A model generated the notes under the pieces. It was not told the DNA's origin. It did not search any database and saw only the letters and a list, made by a program, of their open reading frames with translations. The translations under genes and the position numbers were made by a program. This document shows positions 34,822-43,791 of a stretch of 64,000 nucleotides of DNA, in pieces (the stretch's first letter is position 1; each line of letters begins with the position of its first letter). Source of the stretch: Novosphingobium sp. UBA6272 (GTDB lineage: Bacteria; Pseudomonadota; Alphaproteobacteria; Sphingomonadales; Sphingomonadaceae); the NCBI RefSeq assembly GCF_002440635.1, contig NZ_DJUW01000001.1:37423-101422 (forward strand), in the 5' to 3' direction.

Positions 34822-35829
34822 ATGGCAATCAAGGTTGCGATCAACGGTTTCGGGCGCATCGGGCGCAATGTTGCGCGGGCGATCCTGGAGCGGACTGACC
34901 ACGATCTCGAACTGGTCTCGATCAACGATCTGGCTTCGGCCAAGGCCAACGCCATGCTGTTCCAGCGCGACAGTGTTCACGGTGCCTTCGACGGCACTGT
35001 CGAAGTCGATGGCAACGATCTGATCATCAACGGCAAGCGCATCCACGTTTCGGCCGAGCGCGATCCCGCCAACCTGCCGCATGCCGCCAACGGCGTCGAT
35101 ATCGCGCTGGAATGCACCGGCTTCTTCACCGACCGCGCCAGCTGCGAAAAGCACATCGCCGCCGGTGCCAAGAAGGTGCTGATCTCGGCCCCGGGCAAGA
35201 ATGTCGACCTGACCGTCGTGTTCGGCGTCAATCATGACAAGCTGGAAGCCGGCCACACCATCGTCTCCAACGCTTCGTGCACCACCAACTGCCTGGCACC
35301 CTTCGCCAAGGTGCTCAACGATGCGATCGGGATCGAGCGCGGGTTGATGACCACGGTTCACGCCTATACCAACGATCAGAAGATCCTCGACCAGATCCAC
35401 GAAGACCCCCGCCGCGCCCGCGCCGCCGGGATGAGCATGATCCCGACCACCACCGGCGCTGCCCGCGCAGTGGGTGAAGTGCTGCCCGAATTGAAGGGCA
35501 AGCTCGATGGCTCGGCGATCCGCGTGCCGACCCCGAACGTCTCGGTGGTCGACCTGACCTTCCAGCCGAAGCGCGACACCACCAAGGACGAAGTCAACGC
35601 GCTGCTCAAGGCTGCGGCCGAAGGCGCGCTCAAGGGTGTGCTGGGCTTTTCGGACGAACCGCTGGTCTCAATCGATTACAACGGCTGCGCCAACAGCTCG
35701 ACCATCGATAGCCTCGAAACCGCGGTGATCGACGGCAAGCTGGTTCGCGTGCTCAGCTGGTACGATAACGAATGGGGCTTCTCCAACCGGATGGTCGACA
35801 CCGCCGGGGCGATGGGGAAGCTGCTCTGA
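34822..35829 (+). CDS. gap: glyceraldehyde-3-phosphate dehydrogenase, type I
   Basis: GAPDH oxidises glyceraldehyde-3-phosphate to 1,3-bisphosphoglycerate. The 335-residue product has the NAD fold (KVAINGFGRIGRNVAR), catalytic SNASCTTNCLAP and its His partner in MTTVHAYT, and WYDNEWGFSNR. Asp in the SINDL segment suggests NAD preference. The start ATG is 16 bases after tkt with GCAGGAG ahead. A palindromic repeat pair separates it from pgk. Confidence 0.98.
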   Translation: MAIKVAINGFGRIGRNVARAILERTDHDLELVSINDLASAKANAMLFQRDSVHGAFDGTVEVDGNDLIINGKRIHVSAERDPANLPHAANGVDIALECTGFFTDRASCEKHIAAGAKKVLISAPGKNVDLTVVFGVNHDKLEAGHTIVSNASCTTNCLAPFAKVLNDAIGIERGLMTTVHAYTNDQKILDQIHEDPRRARAAGMSMIPTTTGAARAVGEVLPELKGKLDGSAIRVPTPNVSVVDLTFQPKRDTTKDEVNALLKAAAEGALKGVLGFSDEPLVSIDYNGCANSSTIDSLETAVIDGKLVRVLSWYDNEWGFSNRMVDTAGAMGKLL

Positions 35830-35839
35830 CCTGATCGCC

Positions 35840-36004
35840 AACCCAACAAAGTTCGTCATGCTGAACTTGTTTCAGCATCCATCCTGCCTCATGATCGAAG
35901 CGCTGAATGCCAGTCTTCGGCGCGGCCTAGCTGCCCAACAGCGCTTAGGTCTTCGGCGAGAGATGGACCCTGAAACGAGTTCAGGGTGACGAGTTTTGGT
36001 TGGC
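35840..36004. repeat. paired interspersed repeat (BIME-like) between gap and pgk
   Basis: Two copies of one element, at about 35840-35888 and 35955-36004, point in opposite directions and together form an imperfect inverted repeat about 50 bases long per arm. In the same orientation the hairpins are ATGCTGAA...TTCAGCAT and ACCCTGAA...TTCAGGGT; the stem differs at two positions with both partners changed. The 210-base gap-pgk spacer is otherwise mostly this element. Confidence 0.85.
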
Positions 36005-36039
36005 AGTGATAGCGCGGCCCCGCACTAGGGAATTCGACC

Positions 36040-37242
36040 ATGACCAAGTTCAAGACCCTCGACGATCTCGGAGACCTTACCGGCAAGGTGGCGCTGGTTC
36101 GCGTCGACCTCAACCTGCCGATGCAGGACGCGCATGTTACCGACGATACCCGCGTGCGGGCCGCGGCACCGACGATCCTCGAGCTGTCGGCCAAGGGCGC
36201 CAAGGTGCTGTTGCTGGCGCATTTCGGTCGGCCCAAGGGTGAGAAAATCTCGACCATGTCGGTCAGCATGACGATCGATGCGGTTCAGGCGGTGCTGGGC
36301 AAGGAAGTGATGTTCGTGCCCGAGATCGCCGGGCCGGTGGTCGCGCAGTCGATCGGCATTCTCCAGCCGGGCGATATCGCGCTGCTGGAAAACACCCGGT
36401 TCTGGAAGGGCGAGGAAAAGAACGATCCCGACCTTGCCAAGGCAATCGCCGCCAATGCCGACCTCTATGTCAACGATGCCTTCTCCGCCGCGCACCGCGC
36501 CCATGCCAGTACCGAAGGCCTCGCGCATCTGCTCCCGGCCTATGCCGGCCGCTCGATGGAAGCGGAACTGAAGGCACTCGAAGCCGCGCTTGGCAATCCG
36601 GTGCGTCCGGTCGCTGCCGTGGTGGGCGGAGCCAAGGTCTCCTCCAAGCTCGACGTGCTGACGCATCTGGTCACCCAGGTCGATCACCTGATCATCGGCG
36701 GGGGCATGGCCAATACCTTCCTCGCCGCGCGCGGGGTCGCGGTCGGCAAGAGCCTGTGCGAGCATGAACTGGCCGCGACCTGCGAGCAGATACTCGAAGC
36801 TGCCGACAAGTCCGGCTGCACCGTCCATCTGCCTTATGATGTTGTCGTGGCGAAGGAATTCGCCGCCAACCCGGCCAGCCTGCGGACCTGCAATGTCCAC
36901 GAAGTCGCCGCTGACGAGATGATCCTCGACATTGGCCCGCAGGCCACCGAGGCGCTGGCCGATGTGCTCAAGACCTGCCGCACGCTGGTCTGGAACGGTC
37001 CGCTCGGCGCATTTGAGACCCAGCCGTTCGACACCGCCACCGTCGCCCTGGCCCGCAGTGCCGCTGCGCTGACCAAGGAAGGCGTGCTGACTTCGGTGGC
37101 TGGCGGGGGCGATACTGTCGCCGCGCTCAACCATGCCGGGGTGGCGGGCGATTTCAGCTATATTTCAACCGCCGGCGGGGCCTTCCTGGAATGGATGGAA
37201 GGCAAGGAACTGCCCGGCGTGGTGGCGCTGCAGACAGCCTAA
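36040..37242 (+). CDS. pgk: phosphoglycerate kinase
   Basis: PGK transfers phosphate between 1,3-bisphosphoglycerate and ADP. The 400-residue protein has the N-terminal signature VALVRVDLNLPM, substrate contacts LLAHFGRPKG, the mid-region VVGGAKVSSKLDVL, and the nucleotide end SVAGGGDTVAAL and STAGGAFLEWMEG. The ATG at 36040 is preceded by AGGGAA. It sits between gap and a class I aldolase on one strand. Confidence 0.98.
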   Translation: MTKFKTLDDLGDLTGKVALVRVDLNLPMQDAHVTDDTRVRAAAPTILELSAKGAKVLLLAHFGRPKGEKISTMSVSMTIDAVQAVLGKEVMFVPEIAGPVVAQSIGILQPGDIALLENTRFWKGEEKNDPDLAKAIAANADLYVNDAFSAAHRAHASTEGLAHLLPAYAGRSMEAELKALEAALGNPVRPVAAVVGGAKVSSKLDVLTHLVTQVDHLIIGGGMANTFLAARGVAVGKSLCEHELAATCEQILEAADKSGCTVHLPYDVVVAKEFAANPASLRTCNVHEVAADEMILDIGPQATEALADVLKTCRTLVWNGPLGAFETQPFDTATVALARSAAALTKEGVLTSVAGGGDTVAALNHAGVAGDFSYISTAGGAFLEWMEGKELPGVVALQTA

Positions 37243-37332
37243 GGAAAAGCTGGTTAGCGTGGTTGCGGCGAGGCAGCGAGGTCGCTATGGGCGCCGCATC
37301 ACATACGTATGCGCAAACAGGGATCCGCTTCG

Positions 37333-38223
37333 ATGAACACTGCCGACATGACCGCCAAGATGGCCGCCGGAAACGGTTTTATTGCCGCTCTCGATCAGTC
37401 GGGTGGTTCCACGCCCAAGGCGCTGGCGGGTTATGGCGTCAGCGAGGGTGCCTGGTCAAACGAAGCGGAAATGTTCGGCCTGATCCACCAGATGCGCGAA
37501 CGCATCATTACCTCACCGGCCTTTACCGGGAACAAGGTGATCGGCGCGATCCTGTTTGAGCGGACCATGGACGGCACCGCGGGGGGCAAGCCGGTTCCGG
37601 CCGCGCTGATCGACAAGGGCATTGTCCCCTTCATCAAGATCGACAAGGGCCTGGAAGACGAACAGAACGGCGTTCAGCTGATGAAGCCGATGCCCGAACT
37701 GGACGCCTTGCTCAGCCGATCCAAGGCGCTCGGCGTCTATGGCACCAAGGAGCGTTCGGTGATCAATTCAGCCAACGCCGCCGGTATCGCTGCTGCGGTC
37801 GCTCAACAGTTCGAAGTCGGCCGTCAGGTCCTGTCGCACGGCATGATGCCGATCCTTGAGCCCGAAGTGAACATCAAGAGCGAAACCCGCGCCGATTGCG
37901 ATGCGATCCTGCTCGATGAAATGCTCAAGAACCTTGAAGCCATGGACCAGCAGGTCATGCTCAAGCTGTCGCTGCCGGTGCAGCCGGGCAAGTTCGACGC
38001 GCTGGTCGATCATCCCAAGGTGCTGCGGGTTGTCGCGCTGTCGGGCGGCTACAAGCGCCCCGAGGCCTGTATCGAACTCGCCAAGAACCGCGGGATCATT
38101 GCCAGCTTCAGTCGCGCCTTGCTCGAAGATCTGCGTCACCAGATGAGCGACAGCGAATTCGATGCCGCGCTGGGCGAGGCGATCGACGCGATTTTCAGCG
38201 GATCGACCGTCAAAGCCGCCTAA
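37333..38223 (+). CDS. fda: fructose-bisphosphate aldolase, class I
   Basis: A 296-residue Schiff-base (class I) aldolase that splits fructose-1,6-bisphosphate. Visible are GFIAALDQSGGSTPKAL, the catalytic-site region GTAGGKPVPAALIDKGIVPFIKID, EPEVNIKS, MLKLSLPV (Schiff-base Lys) and VVALSGGY. The ATG at 37333 gives the usual MNTADMTAKMA start; an ATG eight codons earlier is possible. It completes the tkt-gap-pgk-aldolase group. Confidence 0.95.
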   Translation: MNTADMTAKMAAGNGFIAALDQSGGSTPKALAGYGVSEGAWSNEAEMFGLIHQMRERIITSPAFTGNKVIGAILFERTMDGTAGGKPVPAALIDKGIVPFIKIDKGLEDEQNGVQLMKPMPELDALLSRSKALGVYGTKERSVINSANAAGIAAAVAQQFEVGRQVLSHGMMPILEPEVNIKSETRADCDAILLDEMLKNLEAMDQQVMLKLSLPVQPGKFDALVDHPKVLRVVALSGGYKRPEACIELAKNRGIIASFSRALLEDLRHQMSDSEFDAALGEAIDAIFSGSTVKAA

Positions 38224-38609
38224 AGCCCGCCGCTAAAGCGAAATCCAAAGCTGTAATCGGTCTTGCGGATCGGTTCGCTGGCGGACACGCGAGCAGGCAT
38301 CACTTCGACCAGCTCGAGCGTTCCGTCGGCAACGGAGATCGGCTTGTTGCTGATGATTTCGCGCGTGACATAGCCCGCGCCGGTGTCGATCCGCACGGTC
38401 AGGCGGACCTGGCCGGCCCAGACGCAGCGCACATCTGCCGGGCAGCGGCTGTCTTCCAGGACCATCAGCGGAGTCACCTTGGGGCCGCCGACATAGGCGG
38501 TCTCGCCAATCCGGGCGCGGGCGACTCCGTCGGCGTCGGGCTGGACCGTGGCGCAGCCGGTAAGGCTGAGGGCGGCGGCGGCAAGCGGCAAGGCGATGGT
38601 TCTGATCAT
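38220..38609 (-). CDS. small lipoprotein, conserved hypothetical
   Basis: The 129-residue product has a lipoprotein signal (IALPLAAAALSLTGC; lipidated Cys 19). The mature part is strand-rich, with a Cys pair in SRCPADVRCVWAGQVRL and a YVTREI segment. This CPxDVxCVWAGxV arrangement recurs in small bacterial lipoproteins of unknown role. It overlaps the aldolase stop by 4 bases and is divergent from thiE. Confidence 0.78.
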   Translation of the reverse strand: MIRTIALPLAAAALSLTGCATVQPDADGVARARIGETAYVGGPKVTPLMVLEDSRCPADVRCVWAGQVRLTVRIDTGAGYVTREIISNKPISVADGTLELVEVMPARVSASEPIRKTDYSFGFRFSGGL

Positions 38610-38674
38610 GAAGCAATAATGCCCGGGCGCGATGAATGGTTCCGAAATGGCCGCGAAGTCGCTAAGGGCGCGAA

Positions 38675-39292
38675 ATGACCCAGTGCCAGCTTTACCTGAT
38701 CTCTCCGCTCGAAGTCGGCGGCGCCTTTCCAGAGCGGCTTGCCCGCGCGCTTGATGCCGCGCCGGTCGCTGCCTTCCAGTTCCGGGTCAAAGGCATCGAC
38801 GAACATGAGGCGGCGCGGCTGGCCGAACCGCTGCAGGCGATCTGCGCAGAGCGCGAGGTTGCGTTCATCGTCAACGATTCGATCAGTCTGGCCAAACGGA
38901 TCAAGGCCGATGGCGTCCACCTGGGCCAGGAAGATGGCACGGTCGAAGAAGCGCGCCAGCGGCTCGGCCGCGAAGCGCAGATCGGCGTTACCTGCCACAA
39001 CAGCCGCCACCTGGCGCTGGAAGCGGGCGACGCAGGGGCGGATTACGTCGCCTTCGGGGCGTTCTTCCCGACCACTACCAAACAGACCGACTATATCGCC
39101 ACGCCCGATCTCCTCGAATGGTGGCAGGGATTGATGGAAATTCCCTGCGTCGCGATCGGCGGGATCACCCCGCAAAACTGCGGCCCGCTGGTCAAGGCCG
39201 GGGCCGATTTCCTGGCCGTATCGGGCGCGGTCTGGAGCGGCGACGAGGCCGCGGCCGTGCGCGCCTTCGCAGCGGCACTCGGCAGTAACTGA
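38675..39292 (+). CDS. thiE: thiamine phosphate synthase
   Basis: ThiE joins hydroxymethylpyrimidine diphosphate to thiazole phosphate, the last assembly step to thiamine phosphate. The 205-residue TIM barrel shows QFRVKG near residue 35, IVNDS, GVHLGQED, VTCHNSRH, DYVAFGAFFPTTTK, and AIGGITPQN. No other thiamine genes and no TPP riboswitch are visible upstream; only about 65 bases separate it from the lipoprotein gene. The ATG at 38675 follows AAGGGCG. Confidence 0.94.
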   Translation: MTQCQLYLISPLEVGGAFPERLARALDAAPVAAFQFRVKGIDEHEAARLAEPLQAICAEREVAFIVNDSISLAKRIKADGVHLGQEDGTVEEARQRLGREAQIGVTCHNSRHLALEAGDAGADYVAFGAFFPTTTKQTDYIATPDLLEWWQGLMEIPCVAIGGITPQNCGPLVKAGADFLAVSGAVWSGDEAAAVRAFAAALGSN

Positions 39293-39382
39293 GCCATTCT
39301 GGCGGTCTGCTGACTGGGGATAGGCGGTTGCGACCGTTTCCTACTGCACCGAACTGTGCCAACAGTCCTACAGTGAGGTAAA

Positions 39383-39400
39383 GCCGCAAATATTTGCGGC
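39383..39400. promoter_or_regulatory. 18-bp perfect palindrome, probable operator
   Basis: GCCGCAAATATTTGCGGC is fully symmetric and ends 16 bases before the OPT transporter start. No ribosome site is obvious between them. It could be a repressor site or a short hairpin over the initiation region. Confidence 0.6.
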
Positions 39401-39416
39401 CGGTACCCTGTGAAAC

Positions 39417-41372
39417 ATGTCAACTTCCGGAGCGACCGCCATGCGTGAACTGACCATTCGGGGCATCATCCTTGGTGCGGTGCTGACGGTGCTGTTCACG
39501 GCGGCAAACGTCTATCTCGGCCTCAAGATCGGTTTGACCTTTGCCACCTCGATCCCGGCGGCGGTCATCTCGATGGCGTTGCTCAAGGCCTTCGCCGACA
39601 GTACGATTCAGGAAAACAATATCGTCCAGACCATCGCCTCGGCGGCGGGGACGCTTTCGGCGATCATTTTTGTTTTGCCCGGTTTGATCATGATCGGCTG
39701 GTGGACCGGCTTCCCCTATTGGCAATCGGTTGCGGTAATCGCGGTCGGCGGGATCCTGGGGGTGATGTATTCGGTGCCGCTGCGCCGCGCTTTGGTGACC
39801 GGTTCGGACCTGCCCTATCCCGAAGGGGTTGCGGCGGCCGAAGTGCTCAAGGTTGGCGCTGGGGTCGGCGGCGCGGAAGAGAACCGCAAGGGGCTTGCGG
39901 CAATCGTGCTCGGCTCATTGCTTTCCGCCGGTTACGCGGTCCTCGCGAAGATGAAGCTGGTCGCCGAAGAGGCGGGGACGGTGGTTAAACTGGGTTCGGG
40001 CGCGACGGCTTTTTCGACCAGTTTTTCGCTGGCCCTGATCGGGGTCGGCCATCTGGTCGGCCTTGCGGTTGGTATCGCCATGCTGGTCGGGCTGGTGATC
40101 GGCTGGATCATCCTGTTGCCGCAGTTCACCGCCGGCGGCGCGCCGAGCGGCACCGAACTGGCCGATTTCGTTTCGACAACCTTCCGTCAAAAGGTTCGCT
40201 TCGTCGGTGCCGGCACCATCGGGGTTGCGGCGATCTGGACCCTGCTCAAGATGCTTGGGCCGATTGCACGCGGTATTTCGGGGGCACTGGCCGCGGCGCG
40301 CCAATGCAAGGCCGGGCAGGGAGAACAGCTCGACATTACCGAGCGGGACCTGCCGATTGGCGTGGTTGGCGGAACGATCCTGATTGCCATGCTGCCGATC
40401 GGTGTGCTGCTGGCCGGTTTTGCCGCCGGCGGACCAATTGCCGCGGCGATGGGCAGCACGATAGCGCTTTCGATTGTCTATGTGCTTTTGGCCGGGGTCG
40501 TGATCGCTTCGGTTTGCGGCTATATGGCGGGGCTGATCGGGGCGTCGAACAGCCCGATTTCGGGCGTGGGCATCCTTTCAAGCCTGGGCATCTCGCTTTT
40601 GCTCGTGGCCATATTCGGGCAGGGCGGGGATGAGGCGAGCACCAAGGCGCTGGTTGCCTTTGCGCTGTTCGTCACCGCGATCGTCTTTGGCATCGCCACG
40701 ATTTCCAACGACAACCTGCAAGATCTGAAGACCGGACAGTTGGTCGGGGCAACGCCATGGCGTCAACAAATTGCCCTGGTGCTGGGCGTGATCTTCGGTG
40801 CGCTGGTGATCCCGCCGATCCTCGATCTGTTGAACACCACATTCGGCTTCCAGGGTGCGCCCGGTGCTGGCGAAGATGCGCTGGCAGCCCCGCAGGCTGC
40901 GTTGATCACCGCGATCGCCCAAGGCGTGCTGGGCGGCAATCTCGATTGGAGCCTGATCGGCACCGGCGCCGCGATTGGCGCGGGGGTTATCGCGGTCGAC
41001 GAACTGCTGCGCAAGTCAGGCAAAGGCAGTCTGCCGCCGCTTGCGGTGGGCATGGGAATCTACCTGCCGATGGGGCTGACCCTGTTGATCCCGGTCGGGG
41101 CGATCCTGGGCCACCTCTATAACCGCTGGGCCGAACGGCAGGCCGATCCCGGCTTTGCAGAGCGGATGGGCGTGCTGGCCGCAACCGGGCTGATCGTTGG
41201 GGAAAGCCTGTTCGGAGTGGCCTTTGCCGGAATTGCGGCGGCAACCGGCAGTCCGGATGCCCTGGCCGTCATGGCCGAGAATCCCAGGGCAGAGCTGGCC
41301 GGGATTGTGATCTTTGCCGCAGCCGTGGCCTGGCTTTACAGCGCGACCCGCAAGGCCGTTTCGGGCCGCTAG
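39417..41372 (+). CDS. OPT family oligopeptide transporter
   Basis: A 651-residue membrane protein of the oligopeptide transporter (OPT/YSL) family, proton-driven importers of peptides, siderophore-like metal chelates or glutathione. About 15-16 helices are visible. The N-terminus LTIRGIILGAVLTVLFTAAN and the following NVYLGLKIG are typical of the bacterial group, with SDLPYPEGVAAAEVLKVG and IGASNSPISGVGI inside. The ATG at 39417 is used. The next gene overlaps its stop from the other strand. Confidence 0.93.
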   Translation: MSTSGATAMRELTIRGIILGAVLTVLFTAANVYLGLKIGLTFATSIPAAVISMALLKAFADSTIQENNIVQTIASAAGTLSAIIFVLPGLIMIGWWTGFPYWQSVAVIAVGGILGVMYSVPLRRALVTGSDLPYPEGVAAAEVLKVGAGVGGAEENRKGLAAIVLGSLLSAGYAVLAKMKLVAEEAGTVVKLGSGATAFSTSFSLALIGVGHLVGLAVGIAMLVGLVIGWIILLPQFTAGGAPSGTELADFVSTTFRQKVRFVGAGTIGVAAIWTLLKMLGPIARGISGALAAARQCKAGQGEQLDITERDLPIGVVGGTILIAMLPIGVLLAGFAAGGPIAAAMGSTIALSIVYVLLAGVVIASVCGYMAGLIGASNSPISGVGILSSLGISLLLVAIFGQGGDEASTKALVAFALFVTAIVFGIATISNDNLQDLKTGQLVGATPWRQQIALVLGVIFGALVIPPILDLLNTTFGFQGAPGAGEDALAAPQAALITAIAQGVLGGNLDWSLIGTGAAIGAGVIAVDELLRKSGKGSLPPLAVGMGIYLPMGLTLLIPVGAILGHLYNRWAERQADPGFAERMGVLAATGLIVGESLFGVAFAGIAAATGSPDALAVMAENPRAELAGIVIFAAAVAWLYSATRKAVSGR

Positions 41373-41803
41373 GGCCGGTTGCCGGCGCCTGCGGCGCAAG
41401 CCGCAGACTTGCCGGTTCCAGCTCGGTCGCAGCCCGGGCCAACGCTGTTGTTGAGCACCTTGCGCACACAACGCAATTGGGTAGCCTTGCCATCCGGACC
41501 CAGCTTGCGGAGGAAATTGTCGGTGATGCGGCGATACTTGTCACCCCGCTTGGGGCCGCTGGTCAGAACCAGATCGTCTCCGGTCAGCAGATAGATGCCA
41601 CGCCCGGCCGGAGTGTAATAGCTGTTGGAATTGGCGATGACGAAGTTTTCGTCATCCACCCGGTAACCGGCGGCGTTGGTTGCATCGCCGGGCAATTCGC
41701 AGGCGAAGGCCCCCGGCAGCAGGCTGTCGATCGGCCCGCCGGGCACGGCAAAGGCAGCGGCAGAGGCGGCGAGCAGGGCGGCGGAGAGGGCGTAACGTAG
41801 CAT
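41369..41803 (-). CDS. secreted hypothetical protein, about 144 residues
   Basis: A signal peptide (MLRYALSAALLAASAAAFA) leads a mature domain with GAFACELPGDATNAAGYRV, NFVIANSNSYYTPAGRGIYLL (in part) and LGPDGKATQLRCVR. It is strand-rich with several cysteines that may pair. I do not recognise a named family, but the same layout is frequent in small exported alphaproteobacterial proteins. It overlaps the OPT stop by 4 bases and is divergent from efp. Confidence 0.72.
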   Translation of the reverse strand: MLRYALSAALLAASAAAFAVPGGPIDSLLPGAFACELPGDATNAAGYRVDDENFVIANSNSYYTPAGRGIYLLTGDDLVLTSGPKRGDKYRRITDNFLRKLGPDGKATQLRCVRKVLNNSVGPGCDRAGTGKSAACAAGAGNRP

Positions 41804-41925
41804 CGCCCAGGCTTCTAGCACCGCTTGGCCGCACGCGCCACCTTGCCCCGCGCGCCCGCCCGCGCTAAGGGCGCCAGCTTCCGGCAGCGGTGCCGGGTTC
41901 TTTCTCATCCTTGAAGGCAGGCATC

Positions 41926-42492
41926 ATGGCCAAGATCAGCGGCGTGGACATTCGTCCCGGCAACATCATCGAATACGATAAGGGCATCTGGAAGGTTGCC
42001 AAGATCCAGCATACCCAGCCCGGCAAGGGCGGCGCGTTCATGCAGGTCGAGATGAAGAACCTGATGGATGGCCGCAAGACCAACGTCCGCTTCCGCAGCG
42101 CCGACACGGTCGAAAAGGTCCGGCTCGACACCAAGGACTTCCAGTACCTCTACGCCGAGGGCGACGATCTGGTGTTCATGGACAAGGACAATTTCGAACA
42201 GATCACCCTGCCGCGCGACCTGCTGGGCGATGCCGCCGACTTCCTCCAGGACGGGATGGATGTGGTGCTCGAGCTGTGGGAAGAACGCCCGGTCAGCGTC
42301 GAACTGCCGCAGCACATCGAAGCGATGATTGTCGAAGCCGATGCCGTGGTGAAGGGCCAGACCGCCTCGTCCAGCTACAAGCCGGCGATCCTGGATAACG
42401 GCGTGCGCGTGATGGTGCCGCCGCACATCGCCAGCGGCACCCGGATCGTGGTCGACGTCTACGAACGTAGCTACGTCGGCAAGGCGGACTAA
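41926..42492 (+). CDS. efp: translation elongation factor P
   Basis: EF-P relieves ribosomes stalled at proline stretches. The 188-residue protein has three beta domains. The tip loop QPGKGGAF carries Lys 34, the residue modified by lysylation in EpmA systems; Arg-type rhamnosylation is excluded. The C-terminus RIVVDVYERSYVGKAD is standard. The ATG at 41926 is chosen over an upstream frame extension. An unusual AT-richer gene follows after one base. Confidence 0.97.
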   Translation: MAKISGVDIRPGNIIEYDKGIWKVAKIQHTQPGKGGAFMQVEMKNLMDGRKTNVRFRSADTVEKVRLDTKDFQYLYAEGDDLVFMDKDNFEQITLPRDLLGDAADFLQDGMDVVLELWEERPVSVELPQHIEAMIVEADAVVKGQTASSSYKPAILDNGVRVMVPPHIASGTRIVVDVYERSYVGKAD

Positions 42493-42493
42493 C

Positions 42494-42859
42494 TTGTCAG
42501 CACCATCCCTCGATGGCCTCTATCTTGAGGACTCTTGGCTGATGGGGCTGACATTCGCAGGCGGCGATCTCAAACTTCGGGCTGTCCTCCATCTCACCAA
42601 GGATCATCCCGGCTACAGCGATCCTCGTAAGAGTGAGTGGGCTTGTTATCGTGACGGTTGGCTTACTTTTGCGAAGTGTCGGGATTTGATCTGGAATCAG
42701 AAATCCGACTCACTTCCGCAGGACGTCGATGGTTACGACATGGGTACGATCAATACCCTGACAGTTGTCGATAACCGCTACGTAGTTGAAACAGATGTTT
42801 TGAAACTGCGCTTTCAGGCAGATGGCCTGACAGTGACTTTTGATCAGGAACAGGAATAG
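42494..42859 (+). CDS. hypothetical protein with atypical base composition
   Basis: The 121-residue product is soluble, acidic and strand-rich with five Trp (for example LEDSWLMGLTFAGGDLKL and SEWACYRDGWLTFAKC). I do not recognise the family; size and composition are like small immunity-type proteins, which is only an impression. Codon use is AT-richer than its neighbours. The frame opens with TTG at 42494, one base after efp; ATG 42542 is an alternative but would remove the first strand. It is wedged between efp and suhB. Confidence 0.65.
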   Translation: MSAPSLDGLYLEDSWLMGLTFAGGDLKLRAVLHLTKDHPGYSDPRKSEWACYRDGWLTFAKCRDLIWNQKSDSLPQDVDGYDMGTINTLTVVDNRYVVETDVLKLRFQADGLTVTFDQEQE

Positions 42860-42861
42860 AG

Positions 42862-43683
42862 ATGGCCGTCATTTCCGGCTTGATGCGCGTGATGGAAAAG
42901 GCCGCCCGCAAGGCCGGTGGCCGCTTGCGCCGCGATTTCGGGGAAGTTGAGCACCTCCAGGTCAGCCGTAAAGGGCCGGCCGACTTCGTGTCCAAGGCCG
43001 ACCAGCGCGCCGAGCGGACCTTGTGGGACGAACTGCGCGCGGCGCGGCCTGACTGGGGTTTCGTGATGGAAGAGGGCGGGGTGATCGAAGGCGATCCCGG
43101 CAAGCCGCGCTTCATCATCGATCCGCTCGACGGGACCAGTAACTTCCTGCACGGCATTCCGCACTTCGCGATTTCGATCGCGGTGCAGGAACCCAAGCTG
43201 GACGGCTCGGGCTGGGGCGATGTGACCGCGGCGCTGGTCTATCAGCCGATTACCGACGAGAGCTATTGGGCTGAAAAAGCTCGCGGGGCCTGGCTGCAGG
43301 ATGCCCGTCTGCGCGTTTCGGGCCGTCGCCACCTCGACGAGAGCCTGATCGCCACCGGCATTCCCTTTGCCGGGGCCGGCGATCCGGCGGAATGGATGAA
43401 GATCTATACCGCGCTGGCGCCGCAGGTGGCAGGAATCCGCCGGTTCGGCGCGGCCTCTCTCGATCTCGCCTGGGTGGCTGCCGGTCGCTACGAAGGGTTC
43501 TGGGAAAGCAACCTCAAGCCGTGGGATACGGCGGCCGGGTGCCTGCTGGTGCGCGAAGCGGGCGGTTTCGTGTCCGACTGGCGCGGGATCAGTCAGCCGG
43601 TCTGCGACAAGCAGGTTCTGGCCGGAAACGACGCGCTGCATTCACGCCTGCACAAGGTCATCGTCGGCGCGCTCAAGGCCTGA
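42862..43683 (+). CDS. suhB: inositol monophosphatase family protein
   Basis: A 273-residue Mg-dependent phosphatase of the inositol monophosphatase/SuhB type, which dephosphorylates myo-inositol phosphates and in some bacteria also aids rRNA transcription. The metal motif is IIDPLDGTSNFLHG, the first metal Glu lies in MEEGG, and the C-terminal WDTAAGCLLVREAGG is present. It begins 2 bases after the atypical ORF. A strong hairpin follows. Confidence 0.94.
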   Translation: MAVISGLMRVMEKAARKAGGRLRRDFGEVEHLQVSRKGPADFVSKADQRAERTLWDELRAARPDWGFVMEEGGVIEGDPGKPRFIIDPLDGTSNFLHGIPHFAISIAVQEPKLDGSGWGDVTAALVYQPITDESYWAEKARGAWLQDARLRVSGRRHLDESLIATGIPFAGAGDPAEWMKIYTALAPQVAGIRRFGAASLDLAWVAAGRYEGFWESNLKPWDTAAGCLLVREAGGFVSDWRGISQPVCDKQVLAGNDALHSRLHKVIVGALKA

Positions 43684-43700
43684 CCCGATTTTTTCATCGC

Positions 43701-43726
43701 TAACACCGGGGACAGCCCCGGTGTTA
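43701..43726 (+). terminator. hairpin terminator after suhB
   Basis: A perfect 11-bp stem (TAACACCGGGG with CCCCGGTGTTA) with a 4-base loop lies 18 bases after the suhB stop. The following tract is only GTTCTT, so termination may be partial. Confidence 0.65.
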
Positions 43727-43791
43727 GCCGGTTCTTAAGCATGTTTGGCAATATGTCGTACGTCCGGCTGCAATGCTGCGGAGATGCGTCC

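Noticed and set aside
38610..38674. TPP riboswitch before thiE
   Set aside because: Only about 65 bases are available and no conserved TPP aptamer core (CUGAGA region) is visible.
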